From NCBI RefSeq assembly GCF_020687805.1, contig NZ_JAJEWQ010000007.1:137151-201150 (forward strand): 64,000 nt of DNA, written 5' to 3'. Source of the DNA: Planctobacterium marinum. GTDB lineage: Bacteria; Pseudomonadota; Gammaproteobacteria; Enterobacterales; Alteromonadaceae. Of this stretch, positions 28,359-36,703 are shown piece by piece. The notes under the pieces are model-generated. The model had not been told where the DNA came from. It did no database searches and saw nothing but the letters and a program-made list of their open reading frames with translations. Within the stretch, counting starts at the first letter, position 1. The number at the start of each line of letters is the position of its first letter. The position numbers were made by a program, and so were the translations under genes.

Positions 28359-29099
28359 TTAGGCATTTGTTCCCCCATCTATAGTGATTTCACTTCCGGT
28401 TATACATTGGGCTTCATCACTTGAAAGCCATGCAACTAAATTCGCGACATCCAGCGGCTCAGCGTATTGAGGGATACACATTGTACTTCTTTGCATATCG
28501 GAGAATTCACCATCGGCGGGGTTCATAGCTGTATTAGTAGAGCCAGGGTGTATGATATTAACTGTAATTTTACGGGAACCGAGATCCCGGGCCAGGGCTT
28601 TTGTGAAGCCAACAAGTGCTGCCTTACTGAGACTGTAAAGACTCAGCCCTGGCATCAGTGCACGCTTGGCCAGATTGCTACCGATAGAAATGATTCTGCC
28701 GCCTTGCGTCATAAAGGTTGATGCTAATTGGGACGCTACAAATACAGCACGAACATTGATATCAAGAGTTTTTTGAAAATCATTCAATGTAAATTCTTCA
28801 ATAGGTTTAGCATCAAAAATTCCAGCATTATTTATAAGAATGTCTATCCTTCCAAATTCTGCGACGGTCTTTTCAACTGCATTTTTTACCTCTTCAGGAT
28901 TCGCGTTGTCTGCTTGTATTGCCAGCCCCCTCTGGCCTGTACTCTCGATGAAACTGAGGAGCTCATATGCCTCACTTTCTGAGCTATTATACGTGAGAAC
29001 CACGTTGGCTCCCTTCTCTGCCAGACGTCTGGAAATAGCTGCACCCATACCTCTACTACCGCCTGTTACAAAAGCGACTTTATTTTTAAATTCAGACAT
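28359..29099 (-). CDS. Short-chain dehydrogenase/reductase (FabG-like)
   Basis: 246 residues, classical SDR: VAFVTGGSRGMGAAIS (cofactor motif TGxxxGxG), NNAG at about residue 90, catalytic Tyr-x-x-x-Lys in YSLSKAAL, and the C-terminal ITGSEITIDGGTNA. Substrate unknown. First gene of the two-gene unit facing the tetR gene; the operator lies 12 bp upstream of the ATG. Confidence 0.9.
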   Translation of the reverse strand: MSEFKNKVAFVTGGSRGMGAAISRRLAEKGANVVLTYNSSESEAYELLSFIESTGQRGLAIQADNANPEEVKNAVEKTVAEFGRIDILINNAGIFDAKPIEEFTLNDFQKTLDINVRAVFVASQLASTFMTQGGRIISIGSNLAKRALMPGLSLYSLSKAALVGFTKALARDLGSRKITVNIIHPGSTNTAMNPADGEFSDMQRSTMCIPQYAEPLDVANLVAWLSSDEAQCITGSEITIDGGTNA

Positions 29100-29110
29100 A
29101 TATTTTTCCT

Positions 29111-29136
29111 ATTTATGTAATGATCGTTACATAAAT
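29111..29136. promoter_or_regulatory. TetR-type operator (perfect 10-bp inverted repeat)
   Basis: ATTTATGTAA (29111-29120), spacer TGATCG, TTACATAAAT (29127-29136): 10-bp arms match exactly. It covers the -10 and start region of the SDR promoter and lies about 70 bp from the tetR start, as expected for a repressor acting on its divergent neighbour. Confidence 0.85.
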
Positions 29137-29161
29137 TATCTTGCTGAGTTTCATCAGTCAA
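29133..29161 (-). promoter_or_regulatory. Sigma-70 promoter of the SDR-MFS unit
   Basis: On the minus strand TTGACT (29161-29156), 17-bp spacer, TAATTT (29138-29133). The -10 overlaps the operator, so repressor binding would block it. Confidence 0.75.
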
Positions 29162-29208
29162 TAATTTTGTTATGATTAGTACAAAATTAACTTGTCGAGG
29201 AGAATTGT

Positions 29209-29808
29209 GTGAAGCAGAGAGGGCGCCCACGGAAGTTTGATAGAAATGAGATATTGAAAAAAGCAATGATGACATTCTGGAGTCAAGGTTATGATCGAAC
29301 CTCAATGTCTGATTTAACTGAGAGTATGGGCTTAAACTCGCCCAGTATTTATGCCGCTTTCGGTTCCAAAGATCAGCTTTTTCAGGAAGTTGTGGAGTTG
29401 TATTTGGCAACAGAAGGACAACTGATTTGGAGCGCAGTAAAAGCTGAGTCTAATGCGCGAAGTGCTACGGAAAAGATGTTAAACATGAGCGCTGAAGTTT
29501 TTACTCAGCCTCACAAACCCGGTGGGTGTTTAGTAACACTTGGCGCTATACACTCAGGTAAAAAGAGTACAGAAATACATCAGTTGTTAAGTGAAAAAAG
29601 AAATAATGCAACACAGATGCTCAAGGATATATTGGTACAAGGTAAAATGTCCGGGGAAATTTCTGAGAAGTCTAATGTAGAAGCGATAGCTGATTATTAT
29701 ATAGCTATACAACAAGGGATGTCTATAAAGGCAAGAGATGGAGCTGGTAAAGATTCACTGCTAAAAATAGCTGAATTGGCTATGAATACCTGGAATACGC
29801 TAACCTGA
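29209..29808 (+). CDS. TetR-family transcriptional regulator
   Basis: 199 residues. The N-terminal helix-turn-helix (about 7-53: FDRNEILKKAMMTFWSQGYD, then TSMSDLTESMGLNSPSIYAAFGSK) is canonical TetR (AcrR type); the ligand-binding half is divergent. Start GTG 29209 with CGAGGAG 6-8 nt upstream; it begins M-K-Q-R-G-R-P-R-K-F, typical of the group. It probably represses the divergent SDR-MFS unit and itself through the palindrome at 29111-29136; the inducer is unknown. Confidence 0.9.
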   Translation: MKQRGRPRKFDRNEILKKAMMTFWSQGYDRTSMSDLTESMGLNSPSIYAAFGSKDQLFQEVVELYLATEGQLIWSAVKAESNARSATEKMLNMSAEVFTQPHKPGGCLVTLGAIHSGKKSTEIHQLLSEKRNNATQMLKDILVQGKMSGEISEKSNVEAIADYYIAIQQGMSIKARDGAGKDSLLKIAELAMNTWNTLT

Positions 29809-30168
29809 TCAACAGGCTCTAATTTAAACCTCGTGTTTACGTGATGCATTAATTGCAGTCAATCCTGCCCCTGATTTAAATAAATTGTGAAACACTGAGT
29901 TCAAATTTAATTCAGTGAGTCCCCGGGAAAGAAGCTCTGTTTTTCAATTCCAACTGGTTTTGTTTTCTCACAACAGGAATAGTCAGGAAGGATGTGTCTG
30001 TTGTGAACCAACATCAGTGCAATCTTCTCAAACGCTACGAAATTTAAAAACACTTTACCGCTCCTGTTCACCAAGGGAAGCAACGTAACACAAGCCCTTT
30101 ATCTCCCTTGCGGCCTCTTGTATGGTGAGTGGCGGATCATCACAGACAAAAAAGGACCAAATAAAAAG
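29809..30168. other. 360-bp intergenic region
   Basis: Between tetR and the flavodoxin gene. No gene, clear terminator or operator recognised. The plus-strand frame of the flavodoxin is open back to 30118 but without a good start there. Confidence 0.5.
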
Positions 30169-30729
30169 ATGGCGAAAATTGGACTGGTTTATTTTACCAA
30201 TACCGATGTTACCGGCAAACTCTGTGCAGAGGTACAGCAGCGCCTGGAGGCGATGGACTTTGCAGTGGTAGCGCACCGAATTGACGGTAATGAAATCATT
30301 CAGGGGCGCTTTAAAAACGAGGGGCTGTTTGATGCGTTGTTCCATTGTGACGCTATCATCTTTGGTTCGCCTACCTATATGGGCAGTGTCTCGGCACAGT
30401 TCAAAGCGTTTGCAGATGCCACCAGTGATTTCTGGCAAGAACAAAAATGGGCCGGGAAGTTGGCGGCCGGTATCACCTCGGGTACTGCGCATAACGGGGA
30501 TCAGGCCTCTACGCTGGGTTACATGCAATTGCTGGCGAGTCAACACGGCATGCTTTGGGTGAGCCTGGATGCGCCATTTAACGATCAAACCAGGGGGGTT
30601 AACCGACTGGGGTGCCATCTTGGCGTTACGGCACAATCTGCGGATGGAGAAGTGCATAATGTGGACTTAAAAACAGCCGCCTATCTGGCAGAAAACGTCG
30701 CTAAATATGTCGAAAAATTTCGCGAATAA
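30169..30729 (+). CDS. Flavodoxin-like NAD(P)H:quinone oxidoreductase/FMN protein (WrbA-like)
   Basis: 186 residues beginning MAKIGLVYFTNTDVTGKL, the flavodoxin phosphate-binding loop, with IIFGSPTYMGSVSAQFKAFAD, the second FMN loop typical of WrbA-like proteins (G-S-P-T-Y-x-G). Probably an FMN-dependent reductase. The frame is open to 30118, but only ATG 30169 gives a family-like N-terminus; AAAGGA lies about 12 nt upstream. Confidence 0.85.
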   Translation: MAKIGLVYFTNTDVTGKLCAEVQQRLEAMDFAVVAHRIDGNEIIQGRFKNEGLFDALFHCDAIIFGSPTYMGSVSAQFKAFADATSDFWQEQKWAGKLAAGITSGTAHNGDQASTLGYMQLLASQHGMLWVSLDAPFNDQTRGVNRLGCHLGVTAQSADGEVHNVDLKTAAYLAENVAKYVEKFRE

Positions 30730-30875
30730 CATTGCCTGTACAGGTAACCTGCAAAGTACCATTAGCCTGTAATTGTGTGTAATAACAAATCTGAGCCTGT
30801 TTGATTAAATTGATTGTGTCGCTTCAGTAAAACCACTGAAGGATTTAAACACTGAATAAATACAGGAGAGTTATG

Positions 30876-31266
30876 AGAGCGTGTTGACCTTTGCTGTACA
30901 AAATTTGTTCTAGATATAAGCGCTTTAATCGCGGAACAGTCCTACAGGCCTAGTGGTGCTAAGTCAAGGGGCTGTGACAAAGAGTAAAGCGCTTATATGA
31001 CGAACCCGTCGGGCAGCGCCTGTGTGTAATTTATACCTCGTTGTATGCTTTTGATTTATCCCGACATGGATGTAGGTGATTAGAATAACGCAGGAGCAGT
31101 TATCGAGAACCACCAGACCTTCAAGCATTCGCCTTGTTTACGAAATACCGTTGGAATAGCATAGAACAACTTTAGCTGGCCTGCGAAGCAGGTGAGCTAA
31201 AGGGAAGTAGCGAATAAATTGCACACAGACTGCTGCAAAATTGCACCGCAAAGATCAGCACGCTCT
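30876..31266. mobile_element. 391-bp MITE-like element
   Basis: The two ends are imperfect inverted repeats of about 31 bp (left from AGAGCGTGTTGACCTTTGC; right ends GATCAGCACGCTCT). Inside are a perfect 14-bp inverted pair, ATATAAGCGCTTTA (30914-30927) and TAAAGCGCTTATAT (30985-30998), and a stem-loop at 31170-31202 (CTTTAGCT ... AGCTAAAG with an inner CTGC/GCAG). No transposase is encoded, so it depends on one elsewhere. No clear target duplication. It sits between a start codon and the rest of a broken gene. The 52-bp element at 349-400 belongs to the same family of ends. Confidence 0.7.
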
Positions 31267-31655
31267 GGTCGGATACAGGTTTATATTTACTTAAATTGAG
31301 TTTCAACCCGCAAAAAGGTGTTGTGGGTTCTGGTTCGATGACACTGGCGGTAACCGTCGATGCAGCAAGTGGTGAGTTACACGGTCAGGCTCAGGGGACC
31401 ATTTTGGAAGGCACTGAACATCCACAATCGTTCACTGCTAAAGTGTCAGGTGCGATGCATAGCACCGGATATGGCAATATCGTCCGGGTGGGGGCTGTTA
31501 ATGGTGAAGCCAGTTTACCTTTTACTCCGCCAGCTATTGGCTTTGCATCTGCCCCTTTTTCTGCCAGCTTTAGCCTGGATTCATCATGGAAAGGTGAAGG
31601 TCAATTCAAAGTCGGCAACCACACTTATCAATCAGAAGTGAGGATGGTGGATTAA
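31267..31655 (+). pseudogene. 5'-truncated gene interrupted by the MITE-like element
   Basis: The frame (stop at 31653-31655) stays open leftwards from 31296 through 31267 into the element, and the only near start is a TTG at 31296 without a ribosome site. Left of the element, AGGAGAG and an ATG at 30873-30875 look like the original start. The remaining 119 or so residues are beta-rich with Gly/Ala/Ser/Thr (KGVVGSGSMTLAVTVD, HSTGYGNIVRVGA) and do not match a family I know. Joining ATG directly to 31267 does not restore the frame, so bases were also lost or changed. A short open frame after it (31656-31790) is not claimed. Confidence 0.6.
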
Positions 31656-31861
31656 ATTCTGCTTGCTGATACAGAGTTTCGGCATAGTGTGATTGAGACC
31701 CATCGTAGCGTTGAGGGGCGGTTTCAAGACAGCTATGCCGATTCGATGCAACCGCGTGGAGTTGTTGTGCTGAATGGCTCATGCTAAGACAATCTGGCAT
31801 ACTCTTTCAGAGCAAAAGCTTCGCGGTTGCAATTTTTCTGTTTCTAACCAGGTGCCTCTTA

Positions 31862-32845
31862 TTACTGCCCGCTCAGGCGTTTACCAAATGAAATGGCATA
31901 GGCCGCTGAGCGCATTCTTAGCACCGGATCATCACTTGCACTGAACCCTTGTGACAGCACATTGGGGTCGAAGTTAATGGCCGTGCAGCTGTCATCTCCG
32001 GATTGTTGCAACACAATCCGGCCCAGTGAGACATTTTCTCTGTCTTCTGGCCACTGCACTGAGGGGTCATTAATTACATCTTCTTCATGGCCCAGTACCG
32101 CACGCAGCGTATAGCTGACTTCGTTGTCCGCCAGTTGTTTAGCCAGGCGATCAGAGAGGAATGATGCCGGGAGTTGTTGGGCCTGCTGCGGATCGATGGT
32201 TTTCACGCCGAGATCCGGCGTAATTTGCCAGCGGAATTTTATGGCCTTGCCCGCGTTGTTGTAAAAGAAGGTATGCAGGCCAAAAAATTCGGTATTGGCG
32301 TAGGAATATGCCGTTTTGGCCTGTTTGTTCCATGCCGCGTTTGCCTGAACACTGGGATTATCCCTGATGTAATCAAGCGTTTTTTGTGGATCCCGTTGTC
32401 CGTTTTCATCCGGCAACAGGGTGGACAGAAATCCGAAAAAGGTTTCAGGATCTTTGCCGGCAAATACCGGGAAGTTATTCCCGGTAAACATATGTCGCGC
32501 GCCATCCGGTAACATGATCTGAACGCCCATTCCCCGTGTACCGGGGTTGCGTTCATCGGCTTGTGGGATGCCGCCACCGACAGAAAACCTGGCAATTACC
32601 GGCAGCGAACCTTGAGACAATAGCGGTGATGCAGAAAATAACGTTGACTGAGGGTTGGGTTCAAAGCGACCTGAGGCACACACTCCTGTGGCATGTGCTT
32701 TGCGGATACCGGGGTGTTTACCACTCAGCTTTTCAAATAATGCCACCAGGTCATTGGCCTGTATGTTTGACGGCGGATCAGCATAGGCAAAATTACTGAA
32801 CGTTATACTTATCAGGATCGCAGTGAAAAAGTGCGGTTTTATCAT
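31862..32845 (-). CDS. Secreted catalase-related peroxidase (SrpA-like)
   Basis: 327 residues with a signal peptide (cleaved near FAYA|DP). It has the core catalase features in a short protein: GIRKAHATGVCASG (distal His), RFSVGGG, RGMGVQIMLPDG, and FTGNNFPVFAGKDPETF (distal Asn and family motif F-x-x-N-x-P-x-F), then RWQITPD and a proximal region. Short catalase-like proteins act as heme peroxidases with organic or H2O2 substrates. Alone on its strand between the broken gene and the nuclease. Confidence 0.87.
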   Translation of the reverse strand: MIKPHFFTAILISITFSNFAYADPPSNIQANDLVALFEKLSGKHPGIRKAHATGVCASGRFEPNPQSTLFSASPLLSQGSLPVIARFSVGGGIPQADERNPGTRGMGVQIMLPDGARHMFTGNNFPVFAGKDPETFFGFLSTLLPDENGQRDPQKTLDYIRDNPSVQANAAWNKQAKTAYSYANTEFFGLHTFFYNNAGKAIKFRWQITPDLGVKTIDPQQAQQLPASFLSDRLAKQLADNEVSYTLRAVLGHEEDVINDPSVQWPEDRENVSLGRIVLQQSGDDSCTAINFDPNVLSQGFSASDDPVLRMRSAAYAISFGKRLSGQ

Positions 32846-32959
32846 TGATTTATTCTCTCAGATTACACGTGTTGATACCTGTCCCATGCGATACTGAATG
32901 GGATTAGTATCATAGACAGGCGACAGGATGGATAAATTTCAGGGGGTCTTGCTGGAACG

Positions 32960-32982
32960 AAAAAGGGCTCCCGATGGAGCCC
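32960..32982 (-). terminator. Intrinsic terminator of the endonuclease I gene
   Basis: GGGCTCC (32965-32971), loop CGAT, GGAGCCC (32976-32982); on the minus strand followed by five T. Confidence 0.88.
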
Positions 32983-33026
32983 TGACTTTCTGTCGTTATT
33001 GTTATTATTATTGTAGGTGCTGGTGT

Positions 33027-34676
33027 TTAGTTACCCCAGATATCAGCCACAAATTGTGGATGGTCAACAAAGGGGTTTCTGTTAGCCTGGTGTAATTCTG
33101 CGGCGTTGTTTCGGTCAATTTCCTTTTGGCTTACTGGGTCCTGGTTGTGCCATTGCTTCAACATGGCCAGGAACCAGGCTTCAAAGACCTGATTTGCGCT
33201 GCCATTTAGCACGGCGTTGCCATAACTGCTGTTATTTTCCCAGTTAGCGATAACATCTTCGTAGCGGGTCGCCATGTAGAAGTATGCGCGTGCCAGGTCG
33301 CCTTTAAACTCATCAATGGGTTCAAAAACAGTACCCGAATAACCTAAACCTGACGCGGAGGACCCTAGTTTGGAGCCATTGCTGGAGGTGTAACTGGCTG
33401 AACCTACCTCACCATATGGGTAACTGCTGCGTTTTGAGTTTACATAGCCGTCAGAGGCAAAAATGTGGTGAACATCTGAGTTCATCGGCTCCACTGTGCC
33501 GCCAAACCAGCTTTTCGGGAAAGAGTGTTCACGGTTATAGCAGTCTGCTTCGCCACTGTATGTTCCGCATTGATCTGTCACTTTGGTAAAATTGAACGGG
33601 TCGGAACCATTGGGGGCTTCTGAATAGATATCCAGGATCGTGCCGTCGTTTTCGTAATAGCTATCCAGTTCGTTTTGCTCATAAAAGGTCCATAACGCGC
33701 CATAGCCTTGGTTGCTGTGTCCCTTGATGATGTCGTGCAATGCGGTTTTCAGTGTGTAGCCACTCAAACCTTCGGCTGATTGATAATAAGCGCCAAGGTC
33801 TGAATTACCGCCACCGCCAGAACCACCGCCACCGGAGCCGCCACCAACAGTGAAGCTATGGGTTGCGACTGAATTGAACTGACCGCCGCTGAACACCTGA
33901 GTGCCGTCAACCGTCATATTGTAGGCGCCATTGCCATAGCCGCAGCAAATGCCATCGCCATAGCTGTCATTAATCTGGAAGGTGTAATCACCGTCTGCCA
34001 GACAGAATGTCTCGGTGTAAGTGGTATTGCTGGATAAATTGCTGCCACTGGCAATTTGATTACTGCTGGCGTCTGTTAATTGCCAGCTGGTTTCGCTGCC
34101 GTAATTATCGGTAGATAAACTTAACTCGGCACTGGTATCGGAACAGCCGCCTGAGCCACCCCCTGAACCTCCACCCGAAGAGCCTGAATCGGTAGGTTCA
34201 AAGCTGTCCACATAAACAATTTCTGCGCCATCAAAGCCGCTGACATCATAAAAGCGCAATCCAACTTCGATGGTTCCTGTGGAGCTGGCGGTATAGGATT
34301 GACTGATCTGCTGCCATTGGTTGGTCAGGTTTTCATTGGAATATCCCTGGTAACCGTTGACATATAAACGCGCTCTTACGTTACCTTCGGTATGATAAAT
34401 GCGTGCGCTGAAGTCGTAAGTTTGACCCGAAGTCACACTCACCGTTTGCCTGAAATCAGTAGAGCTTTGACTGCCGGTTGTTACGTTTACCGCGGCTGAA
34501 CTGGTGCCATTATAACTGATGCTGGTGGATTGACTTACACTGATACCTGAATCTATGGTGGTCCAACCGTCAGGTGTATTGCCTGTCCAGGATTCGAATT
34601 CTCCATTTTCTACCTGAGCCAACGCCAGGGGGCTAAATAATGCCACCGTGGTGAGGGTTACGAGAGCCTTTTTCAT
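33027..34676 (-). CDS. Secreted multidomain endonuclease I (EndA/NucM-like)
   Basis: 549 residues. Order: signal peptide (MKKALVTLTTVALFSPLALA), a carbohydrate-binding-like jelly-roll region (about 22-165), a Gly/Ser linker, a Cys-containing module with NDSYGDGICCGYGNGAYN (about 180-280), a second Gly/Ser linker, then the endonuclease I domain (about 290-549) with CYNREHSFPKSWFGG and MNSDVHHIFASDGYVNSKRS. The H-x-x-P and D-x-H-H-x-x-x-x-D motifs are the metal and catalytic centre. It would cut extracellular DNA. Start ATG 34676 is preceded by GGAG. The two accessory domains are unusual compared with E. coli EndA and suggest binding to surfaces or polymers. Confidence 0.9.
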   Translation of the reverse strand: MKKALVTLTTVALFSPLALAQVENGEFESWTGNTPDGWTTIDSGISVSQSTSISYNGTSSAAVNVTTGSQSSTDFRQTVSVTSGQTYDFSARIYHTEGNVRARLYVNGYQGYSNENLTNQWQQISQSYTASSTGTIEVGLRFYDVSGFDGAEIVYVDSFEPTDSGSSGGGSGGGSGGCSDTSAELSLSTDNYGSETSWQLTDASSNQIASGSNLSSNTTYTETFCLADGDYTFQINDSYGDGICCGYGNGAYNMTVDGTQVFSGGQFNSVATHSFTVGGGSGGGGSGGGGNSDLGAYYQSAEGLSGYTLKTALHDIIKGHSNQGYGALWTFYEQNELDSYYENDGTILDIYSEAPNGSDPFNFTKVTDQCGTYSGEADCYNREHSFPKSWFGGTVEPMNSDVHHIFASDGYVNSKRSSYPYGEVGSASYTSSNGSKLGSSASGLGYSGTVFEPIDEFKGDLARAYFYMATRYEDVIANWENNSSYGNAVLNGSANQVFEAWFLAMLKQWHNQDPVSQKEIDRNNAAELHQANRNPFVDHPQFVADIWGN

Positions 34677-34998
34677 TATTGTCTCCGGATTTGTCACAAG
34701 GGAATTTATTTATTGTTATGTTTCTTGTTGTTTGGAACAAAAGCGTCCTGTTCAAACATTGAGCAGTTTGGTTACGAATTGTGACAATTACAATGCAAAA
34801 ATTTATCAAAAGTTGACCAAATGGTTCAGAAAATGAGCTCAATTCAGGTTGTTTTAGTTAATTGTGGGTGTTGTACCACTTTTTTACCGGTTAAAAATCA
34901 ATCTCCGCCAATGAAAAGTAACCTTATTATTTAACTGAATTAGGCTCAGCTAGCAATTTGCTTTACAATCCGGTCTTTCCCTTTTTCAGGTTTACCCA
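34677..34998. other. 322-bp divergent intergenic region
   Basis: Between the endonuclease (-) and MFS (+) genes; AT-rich, should hold both promoters. No operator-like palindrome, RNA or gene recognised. Confidence 0.5.
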
Positions 34999-36195
34999 AT
35001 GATGTCGCAATTGCAGATACTTCGTCAGAAGCCGGAAGTATTGTTGTTAGCTATGGCCTTTGTTATGCCGTTAACATTTTCAGTTTGGAACGCACTGCTG
35101 AACAATTTTGTGATCGAAAAAGCCAGTTTTACCGGTGCTGAAATTGGCCTGCTGCAAAGCCTCAGAGAAGTGCCAGGGTTTTTGGCATTTACAGCGGTAT
35201 TTGTACTGTTGGTGTTAAAAGAGCAGACCTTTGCAATGCTGTCCTTGGCGTTGATGTCGGTTGGTGTTGCACTAACGGGCTGGTTTCCTTTTGAGATTGG
35301 TTTGTATTGCACCACAGTAATAATGTCTATTGGATTTCATTATTTTGAGACCGTCAATCAATCGCTGACACTGCAATGGTTACACAAAGATAAAACCGCC
35401 CACTTTATGGGACAGCAGTTAGCAGTGAAGAGTTTTGCATCGCTGTTTGCCTATGGGGCGATTTGGGTGTTGATGGAATGGTTTGGTATCAGTTACAACG
35501 CCATGTATATGTTGGCAGGTGGTGCAGGCCTTTTGATTGTTGTCATTTTATGGATCACTTTCCCCACCTTTAAAGAAGCAACCGGTCAACATAAAAACCT
35601 GATCATGCGCAAACGTTACTGGTTGTATTATGCGCTGACGTTTTTCAGCGGTGCCAGACGGCAAATTTTTGTGGTGTTTGCCGCCTTCATGATGGTGGAG
35701 AAGTTTGGCTATAGCGTGGGCCACATCAGTTTACTCTTCGCGGTCAACTACATATTTAACCTGCTGTTTGCGCCAGCCATCGGCAAATGGATCCACAAAG
35801 TCGGGGACAAAACCGCATTAACTTTTGAATACATCGGGTTGTTCCTGTTATTTATTGCTTATGGCCTGGTAGACAATGCAATGCTGGCCGGCGCGTTGTT
35901 TATTATCGATCACCTGTTTTTTGCTCTGGCTATTGCCATTAAAACCTATTTCCAGAAGATTGCAGATCCTAAGGATATCGCTTCAACTGCCGGAGTTAGC
36001 TTTACCATTAACCATATCGCGGCGGTGGTGATCCCGGCTTTACTAGGTATCGTATGGTTAACCTCGCCAAGCCTGGTATTTTTTATCGGGGCAGGCTTTG
36101 CATTTTGCTCACTGATCCTGGCCCGCAATATTCCTGCATTGCCCGGCGAAGGCAATGAAGTTGTTTTTAACCCCTTTGCACCCTCTAAAGTTTGA
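34999..36195 (+). CDS. MFS transporter
   Basis: 398 residues with about 11-12 membrane segments and no signal peptide. Opening MMSQLQILRQKPEVLLLAMAF; the N-terminal region FTGAEIGLLQSLREVPGFLAF resembles the first helices of MFS carriers. The substrate is unknown. Ribosome site is poor before the double ATG at 34999/35002. It is followed after 3 bp by the DUF3299 gene and is probably co-transcribed with it. Confidence 0.82.
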   Translation: MMSQLQILRQKPEVLLLAMAFVMPLTFSVWNALLNNFVIEKASFTGAEIGLLQSLREVPGFLAFTAVFVLLVLKEQTFAMLSLALMSVGVALTGWFPFEIGLYCTTVIMSIGFHYFETVNQSLTLQWLHKDKTAHFMGQQLAVKSFASLFAYGAIWVLMEWFGISYNAMYMLAGGAGLLIVVILWITFPTFKEATGQHKNLIMRKRYWLYYALTFFSGARRQIFVVFAAFMMVEKFGYSVGHISLLFAVNYIFNLLFAPAIGKWIHKVGDKTALTFEYIGLFLLFIAYGLVDNAMLAGALFIIDHLFFALAIAIKTYFQKIADPKDIASTAGVSFTINHIAAVVIPALLGIVWLTSPSLVFFIGAGFAFCSLILARNIPALPGEGNEVVFNPFAPSKV

Positions 36196-36198
36196 TTT

Positions 36199-36669
36199 AT
36201 GAAAAGCATTTTAACTAGCACTTTATTATTGTTGTCTTTGGTTTGTTCGGTTGTTAGCGCGGAACCGTTGGAATTGTATTGGGAAGAGTTGATACCCGAA
36301 GGTTATGTACCCTCAGAAGAAATTCCGGAGATTGACCATAACAACCCGATGGCACAATCCAATGCGAACGCTCCGGTGAGAGCGGACTTAAACGGTAAAC
36401 AGGTGAAAATTCCAGGCTTTGTGGTGCCGCTGGAAGGTGATGACACCATTACTGAGTTTCTGCTGGTGCCTTTTTTCGGCGCCTGTATACACGTCCCACC
36501 ACCGCCGTCTAATCAGATTGTGTTTGTTAAATTTCCCAAAGGGGCAAATGTTGACAACCTTTACGATGCCATCTGGGTAACAGGTACACTACAAACTGAA
36601 GGCTGGACCGGTGATATGGCGACGGTTGGCTACAACATGGTGGGAGAAGCCATAGAGCCGTTTGAATAG
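36199..36669 (+). CDS. DUF3299 family exported protein
   Basis: 156 residues with a signal peptide (MKSILTSTLLLLSLVCSVVSA|EP) and the conserved VKIPGFVVPLEGDDTITEFLLVPFFGACIHVPPPPSN, the DUF3299 core (Cys and His near G-A-C-I-H-V-P-P-P-P), which suggests metal or redox chemistry outside the cytoplasm. Function not known. Linked to the MFS gene upstream by a 3-bp gap. Confidence 0.88.
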   Translation: MKSILTSTLLLLSLVCSVVSAEPLELYWEELIPEGYVPSEEIPEIDHNNPMAQSNANAPVRADLNGKQVKIPGFVVPLEGDDTITEFLLVPFFGACIHVPPPPSNQIVFVKFPKGANVDNLYDAIWVTGTLQTEGWTGDMATVGYNMVGEAIEPFE

Positions 36670-36703
36670 AGGGAATGCCTGGGGTTAGCAAGGCTATCGC
36701 GGT

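Noticed and set aside
30055..30657. 200-codon minus-strand frame opposite the flavodoxin
   Set aside because: Shadow of the flavodoxin gene; its protein has no recognisable domain.
31656..31790. Short open plus-strand frame after the broken gene
   Set aside because: About 41 codons without a start signal or recognisable sequence; could be decayed coding DNA but cannot be supported.
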